Source: Bog-793 sp963803025
GTDB taxonomy: Bacteria > Actinomycetota > Acidimicrobiia > Acidimicrobiales > Bog-793
Direction of reading: 5' to 3'
DNA length: 64,000 bases
NCBI GenBank assembly: GCA_963803025.1
Contig: CAWDKZ010000007.1
Coordinates: forward strand, 133,427 to 197,426
Positions 1 to 9,597 of the stretch are shown piece by piece. Numbering within the stretch: position 1 is the stretch's first letter; each line of letters begins with the position of its first letter. The translations under genes were made by a program, and so were the position numbers. The notes under the pieces were generated by a model that searched no databases, was not told the DNA's origin, and saw only the letters and a list, made by a program, of their open reading frames with translations.

Positions 1-681
1 GACGGGTGCCCCGGCATGTTCGCCCGAACGAGCAGCGCAGGATCGCCCCGAAGTGCGGCGACGATGCCCTCTGACGATGCGGCGGAACGCTTCGGAGTCG
101 CGGGACGGAGACCCCAGCCGTGCGGAAACGCGCGGCCCTCGTGGGTCGATGACGTCAGCGGCAGGGCTCGGTTCCCCGCACCCTTGGCCCTCCCCCTTCA
201 CCGTGTGGTGGCTCTGCTCCGGGTGCGCGCCTGGGGTGCTGGGATGCTGCGCCGCGGCAGACGGGATCGACGGCGCTTGTTGCCGCGATCGTTCAGCGCC
301 GGGTTGGGCACAGGAGAGTCGCGTGGGCGCACGGCACAGGAGTTCGGGTGCGCGTCGACCGCCGACGCGCTCAGCCGGGAGGGAGAAACCGTCCCTAAAC
401 AGACCACACGGGCCGGGCGTCAGGCGTTCTGCTGCACAGGAGGGTCGTCTGACCCGCCGGCGCGTTCCACGTGTGGACCATCCATGACGGGGCGCGACAG
501 TCCTGCGTTCGCTCGGTCGTGCACCCTGTCGGAGCGCGCGACCCTGAAGGTGAGTTCTTGTCGACGGACCGGACAGATTGCGGCTCGGGGCTTGACGTCC
601 CCGCTCCCTCTGCCCAAGGCATCGGCGCTTTCGGGGCGTGGACCTCTTGCCGCGACTCAATCGAGCGAAGGTTCTGGGAGG
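1..681. other. No supported gene in the left 680 bp
   Basis: Open frames exist on both strands here, but they are rich in Arg, Ser and Pro and look like GC-driven shadows. None has a recognisable domain or a convincing ribosome binding site. The stretch sits upstream of a decayed gene and may itself be decayed accessory DNA. Confidence 0.5.
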
Positions 682-1232
682 ATTGCACGCAAAAGGACCT
701 TTGATCGACTCGTGACTCTCGGCGGGGTCGTCGTGATGGTCGTGCTCACAGCCGCCGCGTCGTTTCTCGCCTGGGTCGGGAGTTATCTCTCGACCCGGAT
801 CCACAACCAGCTCGCCGCGCAGGAGATCTTCTCCCCAGCGAAGGGGAGTTCCGCGCTCGCGGGCCCGAAGATCGGTCCCCGCCTCGATCAGCACGCCGGC
901 CTGCAACTTATCGACGGCAGTAGGCCGATGCCTGGGCTGACCACAGCGTCGGCGTCCGTGGGACCGAGATCGACCACGGACTCACCTCCGCGCAGGCGAG
1001 CACGCAAGAACGAGCTCACCTGAATGACACGGCGCTGGTCGCCAAGGTGCAGGTTCTGTTCCAGGGCCAGACGCTACGCGGGTTGCTGCTCAGCGCCTGT
1101 GCCTTCTGGGAAATTGGGCAGATCGCTGGCGATGCCGGGCGCGTCGCTTTCGGCGCGGCCGGGTTGATGCTTGTCCTCGCGTCACTCGGGCGATGACGCA
1201 ACCGCAAGGTGCCGGAAACGGCGGAGATCTGA
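682..1232 (+). pseudogene. Decayed actinobacterial small membrane protein
   Basis: The first part reads in one frame (near 682 to about 905) with a hydrophobic segment, GGVVVMVVLTAAASFLAWV, followed by a conserved-looking patch (IHNQLAAQEIFSPAKG). The frame then breaks. From about 939 a second frame continues with VQVLFQGQTLRGLLLSACAFWEIGQIAG and a second hydrophobic segment. A TGA at 1194-1196 lies exactly where an LG-x-W motif would be expected, and the same frame continues as RNRKVPETAEI to a second stop at 1230. From memory the architecture (N-terminal TM, KG motif, FQG-TLRGLLL, C-terminal TM, basic tail) matches a conserved hypothetical family common in mycobacteria and relatives. One frameshift and one nonsense codon make it a pseudogene. 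No clean start codon is visible. Confidence 0.6.
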
Positions 1233-1373
1233 CCGCCGGATCTCAGGTGGTTGGCTCAAGTCGGCCGCGGGGTTTCTCACCCGGAAGCCGGCGTCGCATG
1301 CAAGCCTGACAGCGCGCCCGCGCGCCGTGGACTCGGCACCTCCACCGCCGGGCAGTTGCGGTAGCGTCGGGTC

Positions 1374-2297
1374 GTGGTCGCGCCCCCCTCGCCCCGGTTT
1401 GGCACCGTCCTCACGGCAATGGCGACCCCGTTCGACGCGACGGGCGCTCTCGACCTCGACGGGGCGGTGATGCTCGCGCGGTATCTCGTGGCGCACGGCA
1501 GCGACGGCCTCGTCGTCAGCGGGACGACGGGAGAGGCGGCGACGCTGTCCGATGACGAGCGGGTCTCGCTCTGGCGGGAGGTCGCGTCGGCAGTCGATGT
1601 CCCGGTGCTCGCCGGGTCGACGTCGAACGACACGAGGCATTCGATCGAGCTCACGAGGTCGGCGACACAAGCCGGCGCGAGCGGCATCGTCGCCGTCGCC
1701 CCCTACTACAGCCGCCCGTCACAGGCCGGCATCGCGGCGCACTTCCGCGCGATCGCCGCCGCGACGCCCTTGCCGATCATCCTCTACGACATCCCGGTGC
1801 GCACGGGGCGCAAGATTGCCAGCGAGACGATCCTCGCGCTCGCGACCGAGGTGGAGAACATCGTGGGCCTGAAGGACGCGGCCGGTGACGCGCCGGCGAC
1901 GGAGCGACTGCTGGCGCGGACGCCGTCGGACTTCGCGTGCTACTCCGGCGACGACCTCATGACCCTGCCGCTCCTTTCCGTCGGTGCCGTCGGTCTGATC
2001 GGTGTGGCGACGCACTGGTGCGGCGTCGAGTGCGGCGAGATGATCCGCCGATTCCGGGCGGGGGACCACGCGGGCTCGCTCGAGATCGCCCGGGCGCTGA
2101 TTTCGAGCTTCGTCTACGAGACGGGCGACGACGCGCCGAACCCCGTTCCCCTGAAGGCGGTGCTGCGCGTGCTCGGGCTCCCCGCCGGTGAGTGCCGGTC
2201 GCCGATGGGGCCGACGCCCGCCGGCCTCGAGGACCGCGCCCGCGCCGTGCTCGCTGATCTCGACGCGTGGCGCCACGCCCGGCGCGGCGATGGCTGA
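1374..2297 (+). CDS. dapA: 4-hydroxy-tetrahydrodipicolinate synthase
   Basis: DapA condenses pyruvate with aspartate semialdehyde, the first committed step to diaminopimelate and lysine. The 307-residue product has the family's usual length. It shows the pyruvate-binding GTTGE motif near residue 48, the YDIP tyrosine near 139 and the Schiff-base lysine in GLKDAAGD near 165, so it should be an active TIM barrel. The GTG at 1374 gives a start just before the typical RFGTVLTAMATPF beginning. The stop overlaps the start of the RNase J gene by 8 bases, so the two are translationally coupled. The dapA-rnj order is the one known from Mycobacterium and other actinobacteria. Confidence 0.95.
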   Translation: MVAPPSPRFGTVLTAMATPFDATGALDLDGAVMLARYLVAHGSDGLVVSGTTGEAATLSDDERVSLWREVASAVDVPVLAGSTSNDTRHSIELTRSATQAGASGIVAVAPYYSRPSQAGIAAHFRAIAAATPLPIILYDIPVRTGRKIASETILALATEVENIVGLKDAAGDAPATERLLARTPSDFACYSGDDLMTLPLLSVGAVGLIGVATHWCGVECGEMIRRFRAGDHAGSLEIARALISSFVYETGDDAPNPVPLKAVLRVLGLPAGECRSPMGPTPAGLEDRARAVLADLDAWRHARRGDG

Positions 2298-3951
2298 GGA
2301 CGTCCGACTCGTCTTCCTCGGTGGTCTCGGGGAGATCGGGCGGAACTGTGCGGCCATCGAGCACGACGGCCGGGTCATCATCGTCGACTGCGGTGTCATG
2401 TTCCCGGACCCCGAGATGCCGGGTGTCGACCTCGTCCTGCCGGACTTCACCTACCTGAAGGAGATCGCCGGTCGCATCGAGGGCATCGTGCTCACCCACG
2501 GCCACGAGGACCACGTCGGCGGGCTCGGGTTCTTGCTGCGCGACATCGAGACGAAGGTCTACGGCTCGCCCCTCAGCCTCGGGCTCGCCCGGTCGCGGCT
2601 CGAGGACTCCGGTTCAGCCGGGCGCTCGGAGCTCATTGCCGTCGCCGATGGCGAGCGGCGCCGGATCGGACCGTTCGACGTCGAGTTCATCCCGGTCACG
2701 CACTCGGTGCCGCAGGGCTTCGCCGTCGCCTTCCACACGCCCCAGGGGGTCGTCCTGCACTCGGGGGACTTCAAGCTCGACCTCACGCCCGTCGACGGCC
2801 GCCGCACCGACCTCGCGCGCATCGGGGCGCTCGCCGATTCGGTGGGGATCCGTCTGTTGCTCTCGGATTCGACGAACGCCGAGGAGCCCGGGTTCACGCG
2901 CAGCGAACGCACGGTCGGCGAGACGCTCCGCCAGATCTTCATCGAGCACCCCGAGCACCGGGTGATCGTCGCCTGCTTTGCGAGCCACATCCACCGGATC
3001 CAACAGCTCGGCGACGCGGCGGTCGCCAACGGGCGCAAGATCGCCCTGCTCGGTCGGTCGATGTTGCGCAACGTCGCGCTCGCGCGCGAGCTCGGTCTGC
3101 TCAGCATGCCGCAGGGCGCGTTCGTCGACGTGGAGAAGGTCGACGATCTCGCTCCCGGCGAGGTCTGCGTCATTTCGACGGGTTCCCAGGGCGAGCCGAT
3201 GTCGGCGCTTTCACTGCTCGCCGGGGGCGAGAGCCGTCGGTTCTCCATCGTCGACGGGGACGTCGTCGTGCTCTCGAGCCACGCCATCCCGGGCAACGAG
3301 TGGGCGGTCGCCAAGGTGATCGACGGGCTCGCCCGCCGCGGAGCCAACATCATCCACTCGGGCATCGCCCACGTCCACGAGAGCGGACACGGCAAGCAGG
3401 GCGAGCTGGCGACGCTGCTCAACGTCGCCCGTCCCCAGTGCTTCATCCCCGTGCACGGCGAGTACCGGCACCTGCTGCGGCACGCCCGGCTCGCGATCGA
3501 GATGGGCGTCGACGAGAGCCGCGTGTTGCTCTGCGAGGACGGCGACGCCGTGCGACTCACGGACGAACGAATCGACTTCGACGGCGAGGTGCCGGCGGGC
3601 TACCTCTTCGTCGACGGGGTCGTCGGCGACGTGGGTATGGGGGTGCTGCGGGACCGGCGGGTGCTCGCCGAGGAGGGCGTCGTCGTCGTCGTCCTCACCG
3701 TCGACAGCCACTCGGGCGAGATCGTCACCGGACCCGAGATCATCACCCGGGGATGGGTGCACGCGACCGAGGCCGAGGAGCTCATCGACGACGCCCGGGC
3801 GGCGGTCCTGAAGGCGGTCGCCGAGGTCGTCGCGAGCGGCTCACGCGAGGCGGACGCCCTGCGACGTGCGGCGCGACGTGCGGTCGGCAAGATCGTGAGC
3901 GAGCGCACGAAGCGCCGGCCGATGATCGTGCCGGTCGTGATGGAAGCCTGA
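2290..3951 (+). CDS. rnj: Ribonuclease J
   Basis: RNase J is a metallo-beta-lactamase/beta-CASP ribonuclease with 5'-exo- and endonuclease activity, used in mRNA decay and rRNA processing. The ATG at 2290, inside the end of dapA, gives MAEDVRLVFLGGLGEIGRN, the canonical RNase J beginning, and 553 residues. The metal-binding motif HGHEDHVGG is at about residue 65. The beta-CASP motifs follow (LLSDSTNAEEPG; CFASHIHRIQQ; ISTGSQGEP), then HSGIAHVHESGHGKQGEL and FIPVHGEYRHL. All catalytic residues I can identify are present. An IS element begins only about 20 bp after the stop, so whatever originally followed has been displaced. Confidence 0.95.
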   Translation: MAEDVRLVFLGGLGEIGRNCAAIEHDGRVIIVDCGVMFPDPEMPGVDLVLPDFTYLKEIAGRIEGIVLTHGHEDHVGGLGFLLRDIETKVYGSPLSLGLARSRLEDSGSAGRSELIAVADGERRRIGPFDVEFIPVTHSVPQGFAVAFHTPQGVVLHSGDFKLDLTPVDGRRTDLARIGALADSVGIRLLLSDSTNAEEPGFTRSERTVGETLRQIFIEHPEHRVIVACFASHIHRIQQLGDAAVANGRKIALLGRSMLRNVALARELGLLSMPQGAFVDVEKVDDLAPGEVCVISTGSQGEPMSALSLLAGGESRRFSIVDGDVVVLSSHAIPGNEWAVAKVIDGLARRGANIIHSGIAHVHESGHGKQGELATLLNVARPQCFIPVHGEYRHLLRHARLAIEMGVDESRVLLCEDGDAVRLTDERIDFDGEVPAGYLFVDGVVGDVGMGVLRDRRVLAEEGVVVVVLTVDSHSGEIVTGPEIITRGWVHATEAEELIDDARAAVLKAVAEVVASGSREADALRRAARRAVGKIVSERTKRRPMIVPVVMEA

Positions 3952-3971
3952 GGGCCGAAGGCTCGCTCACC

Positions 3972-5655
3972 TAGTTGGCTGGTCGGCAAAGGGCTTTTCT
4001 CGTCCAATAAGAACGATGGTCGCCGTTTGGAGCTGGGGAGATGACCTCTCTCAGCCAATGAGGCCAGGTAGGCGCCCGATCCGGTCCAAGTTGAGGGCTG
4101 CAACCCGGATCTTCACCCAGGCGTCGGCCTTCGCAAGGCCCCGCCAGGGGATCTTCTCGGTGCGGAACTTGAGCTGGGCGTTCTTGCGCTCGGCACGGGC
4201 GCGTTCTCGATAGCGCTCTCGGAAGGCGTCGGTCCATCGCGCTGTTCGCGCCGCGGCGAGTAGCTCCTCCGACGGATTGATCTCGACGATGCGGCCCTTG
4301 GCGCGAGTCGTGCAGTGCGGCTTCAAGGCGCAGTCCGCGCAGTGTCCGCCGAAGAACACTTGGGTCCGCTTCGCTCGGCTTTTCGCGATCGGGACGCTCA
4401 CTCCCGCAGGACAGGTGACGGTGCGGTGCTCGAGTTCGATCGTGAAGTCAGCCTTGCTGAAAAAGCCTGCTCTCGCGCTCGGCGGAGGCGCCGGTGCGAC
4501 CAGCTCCACGCCTTTTGCCCCGAGGGAGCGCCGGGTCTTTGACCCTCCGTAGTGGGTGTCGGCGATCACCTCCGAGACGGGAAGCGGATCGGACTCGAGC
4601 AGCTCGGCGAGCATCTCACCGTCCGACGTCGTTGCCTTCGAGGCCACCGCCGCGGTGATGAGGTCGGAATCGGGATCGACCGAAAGATGTGCTTTGAACC
4701 CGTCATAGCGGTCGTGGCGTGCATGGTGCCCATGGCGGGCGTCAGGATCGACGACCGAGATCACCCGATCGGGGGCGACCCCGCGCCTGATCGTGACGTT
4801 GCCCTCCTCGTCGAGGGCGAGGTCCTGGGCGGCGACGATGCGTAAGAGGGCGACGGCCTCGTTCAAGTCGTCGTCGTCGATCGACGCGGTCTGCTCGATG
4901 ATCGCGGTCGCGTCCGAGAAGAGATCGGCGAGCAGCTCGCGGCGCGCGGCTTCTTGGGACCAGTTGATCTCGGGCTTTCCCACCTCGTCATAGTCGGACC
5001 GCCGGAGCGAGCCGCGAAGTCTCGACGCCCTTCGCTTGTCGAGCTTGGAAAGACAAGAGATGACCTGGCGCGAAGCCGAGCGCATCAAGGTAATCGTGTC
5101 CATCGTGATGACGCAGTCTTTGATGCCGGTCGAATCGACGATCCGACGGTGACCGATGATCCCGGCACGCTTGGCGAGCTGAAGGAGCTTTGCGTTGAAC
5201 ATCCCCGCCATGTCGGCTCGCACGACCCGGGCGCGGAACTCGGCGAGACAGACGTGAGGGATGCCGCGGTGCTCGAGCGGAAGACCGAGGGCGTCTTTCC
5301 AGGAGAGGTCGACACGACTGCGCCGTTCGGCCTCCCGGTCGGAGACCCCATAGAAGAGCTGGGCCAAAAGAAGCGCCGCGAGCACCGACGGCGGATGCGA
5401 GGGCCGCCCGCGTCCCGATGGGTAGAGCGAGTCGAACTCCTCGTCGCGCAGCACGGAGCCGCGCGCCTCGCGCAGGCTCACCAAGAACCCCTCGTCATCG
5501 AGAAGGTCCTCGCAGATGAGGTCGATGGAGGTGAACGAGACCTGTTCTTCAGCAGTTCCTCTCATGGACTGATTCAACTCGACCCCAGAGAGAATCGCGA
5601 GCACCGATCAACGCGCTGAGCTGGGAATTCTCAGGAATTTCCGACCAGCCAACTA
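3972..5655. mobile_element. IS1182-family insertion sequence, intact-looking
   Basis: The element is bounded by perfect 15-bp inverted repeats, TAGTTGGCTGGTCGG at 3972-3986 and its complement at 5641-5655, around one full-length transposase. If the target is the palindrome CTAG, as in the IS1182-family copy at 20 kb, the left duplication is CTAG (3971-3974) and the right is CTAC (5653-5656), one base changed. In that case the true ends start at TTGGCTGGTCGG. The element separates rnj from its former downstream neighbours. Confidence 0.8.
4051..5565 (-). CDS. IS1182-family transposase
   Basis: This is the transposase of the flanking-repeat element. It shows the IS1182/IS5-like layout: an N-terminal region with LYPSGRGRPSHPP (DUF772-like), then a DDE nuclease with first Asp in VDSTGIKD, second in ADTHYGGSKTRRSL and Glu in ERARAERKNAQLKFR. 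Between them is a Cys cluster (CADCALKPHC). The ATG at 5565 gives about 504 residues; the frame stays open to 5604 with an alternative upstream start. No frameshift or internal stop is seen, so it may still be active. Confidence 0.88.
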   Translation of the reverse strand: MRGTAEEQVSFTSIDLICEDLLDDEGFLVSLREARGSVLRDEEFDSLYPSGRGRPSHPPSVLAALLLAQLFYGVSDREAERRSRVDLSWKDALGLPLEHRGIPHVCLAEFRARVVRADMAGMFNAKLLQLAKRAGIIGHRRIVDSTGIKDCVITMDTITLMRSASRQVISCLSKLDKRRASRLRGSLRRSDYDEVGKPEINWSQEAARRELLADLFSDATAIIEQTASIDDDDLNEAVALLRIVAAQDLALDEEGNVTIRRGVAPDRVISVVDPDARHGHHARHDRYDGFKAHLSVDPDSDLITAAVASKATTSDGEMLAELLESDPLPVSEVIADTHYGGSKTRRSLGAKGVELVAPAPPPSARAGFFSKADFTIELEHRTVTCPAGVSVPIAKSRAKRTQVFFGGHCADCALKPHCTTRAKGRIVEINPSEELLAAARTARWTDAFRERYRERARAERKNAQLKFRTEKIPWRGLAKADAWVKIRVAALNLDRIGRLPGLIG

Positions 5656-5656
5656 C

Positions 5657-5750
5657 GACGGTGTTGATTTAGTCGATTTGGTTCTTATTGGCAAGGCTGT
5701 AACCTGCGTGTTTGCATCTGGCATGGGTGCAAAAAGGGACTAAATCAGCA
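5657..5750. repeat. MITE-like 94-bp repeat with inverted ends
   Basis: The left end reads GACGGTGTTGATTTAGTCG and the right end contains GACTAAATCA, so TGATTTAGTC is an exact 10-bp terminal inverted repeat around an AT-rich centre with no ORF. The left end closely resembles the left end of the IS1182-family element at 20082 (GTCGGTGTTGATTAAAGCG). I read it as a non-autonomous derivative mobilised by an IS1182-type transposase. It lies between an IS and the 3' end of the sigma factor gene, where it could also act as a hairpin terminator. Confidence 0.5.
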
Positions 5751-5755
5751 ATCTC

Positions 5756-6610
5756 CTAGCTGGCGCCGACGGGCAGGATCTCGTTGGCGAACTCGCCGAG
5801 GAGCCGGCGCAGCGAGCGGATCGCGGCGCCCTCGATCTGGCAGGCGCGTGACGCGCTCACGCCGAGCTGGGCGCCGATCTGCTCGAAGGTGAAGCCCTCG
5901 AACAGGTGGAGCGTGATGACGCGGCGCTGGCGCTCGGGCAGCTCGTCGACGGCGCTGCGCAGGGCGGCCACCTCCTCGGACTCGACGACCGCCGCCGCGG
6001 GGTCGGCGCTCTCCCCGGAGGGGAGGACGTCGGCGAGCCGGATCGCGCCGTCCGATCCCGCGACCTCGACGACGCGGTCGAGGTGGAGCATCTGGGACGA
6101 CTGGACGCCGGAAAGCACGGCCTGTCGGGCGGCACCGACGACGCCCATCGAGTCGAGGACCTCGGAGGTGCCCGGCTCTCGCCCGAGCTTGTGGCCGAGT
6201 TCGTCGGCGGTCGACTGGTACTCGGTCACGCGCTGGCGCACCGAGCGGGGCAGCCAGTCGAGCCGGCGCATCTCGTCGTAGATCGCGCCGCGGATGCACA
6301 GCGTGGCGTACGAGGCGAAGCGGTCGATCGCGGACGCGGGGTCGAAGCGGTCGATCGCCGCGACGAGACCGAGGATGCCGAAGCTCGAAAGATCTTCGCG
6401 GTCCCAGTGGGCACGGACCGACCCGGGCAGCTGCCCGATGACGACGAGGATCAACGGCTCATAGGCGAGCAGGAGGTCGTTGCGGGCGGTTTCGTCGCGT
6501 GTCGCCCAGAACCGCTCCCACAGTGGCACGTAGGACGGGCCGGCGCAGGAGAAGCGCCTGGCGACGGCTTCACCCGGTGCCGCCGCGGCCTCGACGAGTT
6601 CGGTGGTCAC
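5756..6610 (-). CDS. RNA polymerase sigma factor, FliA/WhiG (group 3) type
   Basis: The 284-residue protein has sigma-70 region 2 at about 45-115 (DLSSFGILGLVAAIDRFDP, then FASYATLCIRGAIYDEMR). Region 3 begins with the FliA/WhiG signature RRLDWLPRSVR. Region 4 is at about 225-275 (LPERQRRVITLHLFEGFTFEQIGAQLGVSASRACQIEGAA). This class directs flagellar or sporulation regulons in other bacteria. No flagellar or chemotaxis gene lies in the window, so the regulon here is unknown. The N-terminal 40 residues are not part of the core family. The gene diverges from the GGDEF-EAL gene across a 550-bp AT-richer gap, so the two may share regulation; that link is inference. Confidence 0.9.
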   Translation of the reverse strand: MTTELVEAAAAPGEAVARRFSCAGPSYVPLWERFWATRDETARNDLLLAYEPLILVVIGQLPGSVRAHWDREDLSSFGILGLVAAIDRFDPASAIDRFASYATLCIRGAIYDEMRRLDWLPRSVRQRVTEYQSTADELGHKLGREPGTSEVLDSMGVVGAARQAVLSGVQSSQMLHLDRVVEVAGSDGAIRLADVLPSGESADPAAAVVESEEVAALRSAVDELPERQRRVITLHLFEGFTFEQIGAQLGVSASRACQIEGAAIRSLRRLLGEFANEILPVGAS

Positions 6611-7167
6611 TGTCCCTCGATCTCGCCGGGGTCTGTTGCCGCGGTGCGCGGCTGTGTGGCCACGTAGCGTGGCAGATGACCAATTCGTGCCCCAGCAGAT
6701 TCAGTAGCTACTCCTAGCACAATTGCATCATATACAACTGTTCTTTGCTAGCGACAGCCCCAATGCTGCGTCTTTTCCCGTTTGCCACTCTCGGTCACAC
6801 TTAAATCACGGTATGTCGCAATGCCCACCATCGGAACCGACCGGACGCCGTTGTTTTGTTGCATCGATGACGCGACACGGCACGAGGGACGGGATCGATT
6901 TCCCGGGCGCGGCCCTTCCCGAGAGGCAGTGTGAGGTTCGTTGGTGTTCGCCCCGGTTCGCCAATGGCGATTCTCGCCCAGGGGCGCCGTGCTGGGTTTC
7001 CGGCATGGCGGGGTGTGGATGTCTGGCGGGGGATTCTCACTGAGAGTGGCAAATTGAACACTCTAAGTGGTCATACGGATTCTGACCGAAGGTTCACCGT
7101 GGAGCACTTCAAAACCACCGCGGACCTGCCGTTAGTCGAGGGACCAAGGCGAGGCGGTGATTGTGGG
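6611..7167. promoter_or_regulatory. Divergent intergenic region between the sigma factor and c-di-GMP genes
   Basis: About 550 bp without a supported gene. The stretch 6690-6830 is clearly more AT-rich than its surroundings and probably holds the divergent promoters. A short inverted repeat (AGAGTG and CACTCT, 10 bp apart, near 7041-7063) precedes the GGDEF-EAL gene and could be an operator. I see no known riboswitch consensus, including no c-di-GMP aptamer I can defend. Confidence 0.4.
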
Positions 7168-9597
7168 ATGACGGTCCTGACGCGGCGAGAGAACTCGCCG
7201 ATGTCGGATATTCCCCCGAGGGGCTTCGGGATCTTCCTCATCACGCGGCGGCATCTCGCCGTGGCCTGCGTTTGGGCCCTTCTGATCGCACTCGCCCTGT
7301 TAGGGGCGACCGAAGGGATCGCCTTCGGGCTCGCCGCTCTCGGCACGGTCGTCGCCTTCGTGATCGGCATTCACTGTTATCGCCCGGCGCGTTCTTCGCC
7401 ATGGTGGATGGCTCTCAGTGCGTTTGCGCTCTTTGCCGTCGGCGGTGTCGCGCGCGACGACCTGCACACGCTCGGTAACCTGACGGTCCACCGATCGCTC
7501 ATCCCTGATCTCATCGTCCTGCCGGGGTACGCGCTTTTGGGCGCTGCACTCATCATCATCATCAGAGCCCGCACGGGATCGACGCGTCACCGCCTCGGCA
7601 TCGTCTATGACGGCGTCATCGCGTCGCTGGCGGTACTCGCCTGCTCGCTCGTGTACGTGATCGAGCCCGTGCTGTCGCGCCGCAGCACGCCGGTGGACGT
7701 GAAGCTGATCATCGTCGGCTACCCGAGCTTGGACCTTTTCCTGCTCGTCATGACGCTGCAGATCGCGTTCGGCACGAGCAGCGAGCGGTGTACGGCGGAC
7801 CGCTTCCTCGTCGCGGGGCTGTTGTCGCTGTTCGTCGGCGACGCGCTTTACACGTTCGCCGAGATCCACGTCCTCAGCCTTCCCGTCAACATCCTCGATC
7901 TGCCGTACGTGCTGGCATTTGCCGGGGCAGCGACGTGCGTGCTCGACCCCTCGATGCGCACGCTCACCGAACCCGCCAGCAAGCCCGCTCCCCGTTGGAC
8001 GCCCGGGCGCATCGGACTGGTGGGCATCGCCTTCTTCGTTCCCGCGCTTTTGCTGTTGGAGGAGCGGCGCTACGCGGTCAGCGAGAGGCTGGCGCTGTTC
8101 GTGATCATCGTCGGCCTCACGACCACCGCGATCCTGCAGATCTTCCAGGCGGTTCGGTCTGCCGAACGCTCGGAGGCGCGCCTCATCCACCAGGCCCTCC
8201 ACGACGAGCTCACCGGGCTACCGAACCGCCAGTCGATGGAGCGGCACCTCGACCGCTTGGTGCAGCGGTCCCTGCCGAGCGGCACCCCGATCGGATTGCT
8301 GTTCTTCGACCTCGACCGGTTCAAGCTCATCAACGACACCCTCGGCCACAACCACGGCGACGAACTCCTCGTCCAGGTCGCCAGCCGCCTGACCGAGAAC
8401 ACGCGCGCCGGCGATCTCGTCAGCCGGATCGGCGGCGACGAATTCGTCGTCGTTCTCGGCGGGAGCGTCGGCGTCGCCGAGGCCCGCGCCTTCGCCAACC
8501 GGCTGCGTGGCTGTTTGCGGGCGCCGTTCTACATCGACGGGTCGGAGTTCTTCGTCACAGCGAGCATCGGGATCGCCTTCACCAACCCGAGCGGCCCCTT
8601 CGAAGCCGAGGCCCTCATCCGTGACGCCGACACGGCGGTCCACCAGGCGAAGGCGGCCGGGCGCGACGCCGTTGCCGTCTTCGACGACTCGATGCGCGCC
8701 CAGCTCACCGAACGGGTCGAGCTCGAACACGACCTGCGCCGCGCGGTCGAACGCCACGAGCTCCACCTCGTGTTCCAGCCGATCGTCAAGATGGGCCACA
8801 ACGAGGTGCTCGGCTTCGAGGCGCTCGTCCGCTGGGCGCATCCCTCCCTCGGCGTGCTGCTCCCGAAACGCTTCATTCCGTTTGCCGAGGAGAGCGACGT
8901 CATCGGCGAGATCGGCAGCTGGGTCCTCGACGACGCCCTGCGCCAGCTCGTCGCCTGCCGCCAGGTGCCGGGTCTCGGGCACCTCACGGTGGCGGTGAAC
9001 CTCTCGGCGCACCAGCTGCGAGACGAACTGCTCGTGCAGCGCGTCGGCCGCTGCCTCGCCGTGCACGGACTGCCGGGCTCGGCGCTCACGCTCGAGCTCA
9101 CCGAGTCCGAGATGATGGAGGATCCTGAGCTGTCGATCGCCTCGCTGACGGCGCTGCGCCGGCTCGGCGTCCGCATCGCCGTCGACGACTTCGGGACCAA
9201 GTACTCGTCGCTCGCCTACCTGCAGCGGCTGCCCGTCAACGTCCTGAAGATCGACCAGAGCTTTGTCGCGGACATGCGCGACGGCGAACCGACGCCGGCC
9301 GAGTCGCTCGTCGCGGCGATCGTCGCGATGAGCGAAGCCCTGGGAATCGAGACGATCGTCGAGGGCGTCGAGACCGCCGAACAGGCTCGACACCTGCTGC
9401 AGCTCGGTTGCAGCGCCGCCCAGGGCTACTTCTACGCCCGACCCGTCCGGGCCGACCAGATCACCGACGTCCTCGGGTTCCTCACCCGGTCGCAGCCCTA
9501 CGTGGCCGCGGAGCAAAAACCGCCGGTCGTGCCGGTGCGGCTGCCGGCGAACCTTGCACCCGATAAGGGCTCGACCTCGCGGCGCCCCTCCGCCTGA
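7168..9597 (+). CDS. Membrane GGDEF-EAL protein (c-di-GMP synthesis/degradation)
   Basis: The protein has three parts. The first about 315 residues hold roughly eight to ten hydrophobic helices, a membrane sensor of unrecognised type. A GGDEF domain follows, beginning HDELTGLPNR, with the intact RIGGDEFVVVLG at about residue 420. The EAL domain has EALVRW at about 551, NLSAHQL, ELTESEMM, the Mg-binding DDFGTKYSSL and KIDQSFV, then EGVETAEQ. Both catalytic motifs look intact, so it could act as cyclase, phosphodiesterase or both. The ATG at 7168 gives 809 residues; an ATG at 7201 is an alternative. The 3' end overlaps the convergent gene by about 115 bp. Confidence 0.92.
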   Translation: MTVLTRRENSPMSDIPPRGFGIFLITRRHLAVACVWALLIALALLGATEGIAFGLAALGTVVAFVIGIHCYRPARSSPWWMALSAFALFAVGGVARDDLHTLGNLTVHRSLIPDLIVLPGYALLGAALIIIIRARTGSTRHRLGIVYDGVIASLAVLACSLVYVIEPVLSRRSTPVDVKLIIVGYPSLDLFLLVMTLQIAFGTSSERCTADRFLVAGLLSLFVGDALYTFAEIHVLSLPVNILDLPYVLAFAGAATCVLDPSMRTLTEPASKPAPRWTPGRIGLVGIAFFVPALLLLEERRYAVSERLALFVIIVGLTTTAILQIFQAVRSAERSEARLIHQALHDELTGLPNRQSMERHLDRLVQRSLPSGTPIGLLFFDLDRFKLINDTLGHNHGDELLVQVASRLTENTRAGDLVSRIGGDEFVVVLGGSVGVAEARAFANRLRGCLRAPFYIDGSEFFVTASIGIAFTNPSGPFEAEALIRDADTAVHQAKAAGRDAVAVFDDSMRAQLTERVELEHDLRRAVERHELHLVFQPIVKMGHNEVLGFEALVRWAHPSLGVLLPKRFIPFAEESDVIGEIGSWVLDDALRQLVACRQVPGLGHLTVAVNLSAHQLRDELLVQRVGRCLAVHGLPGSALTLELTESEMMEDPELSIASLTALRRLGVRIAVDDFGTKYSSLAYLQRLPVNVLKIDQSFVADMRDGEPTPAESLVAAIVAMSEALGIETIVEGVETAEQARHLLQLGCSAAQGYFYARPVRADQITDVLGFLTRSQPYVAAEQKPPVVPVRLPANLAPDKGSTSRRPSA

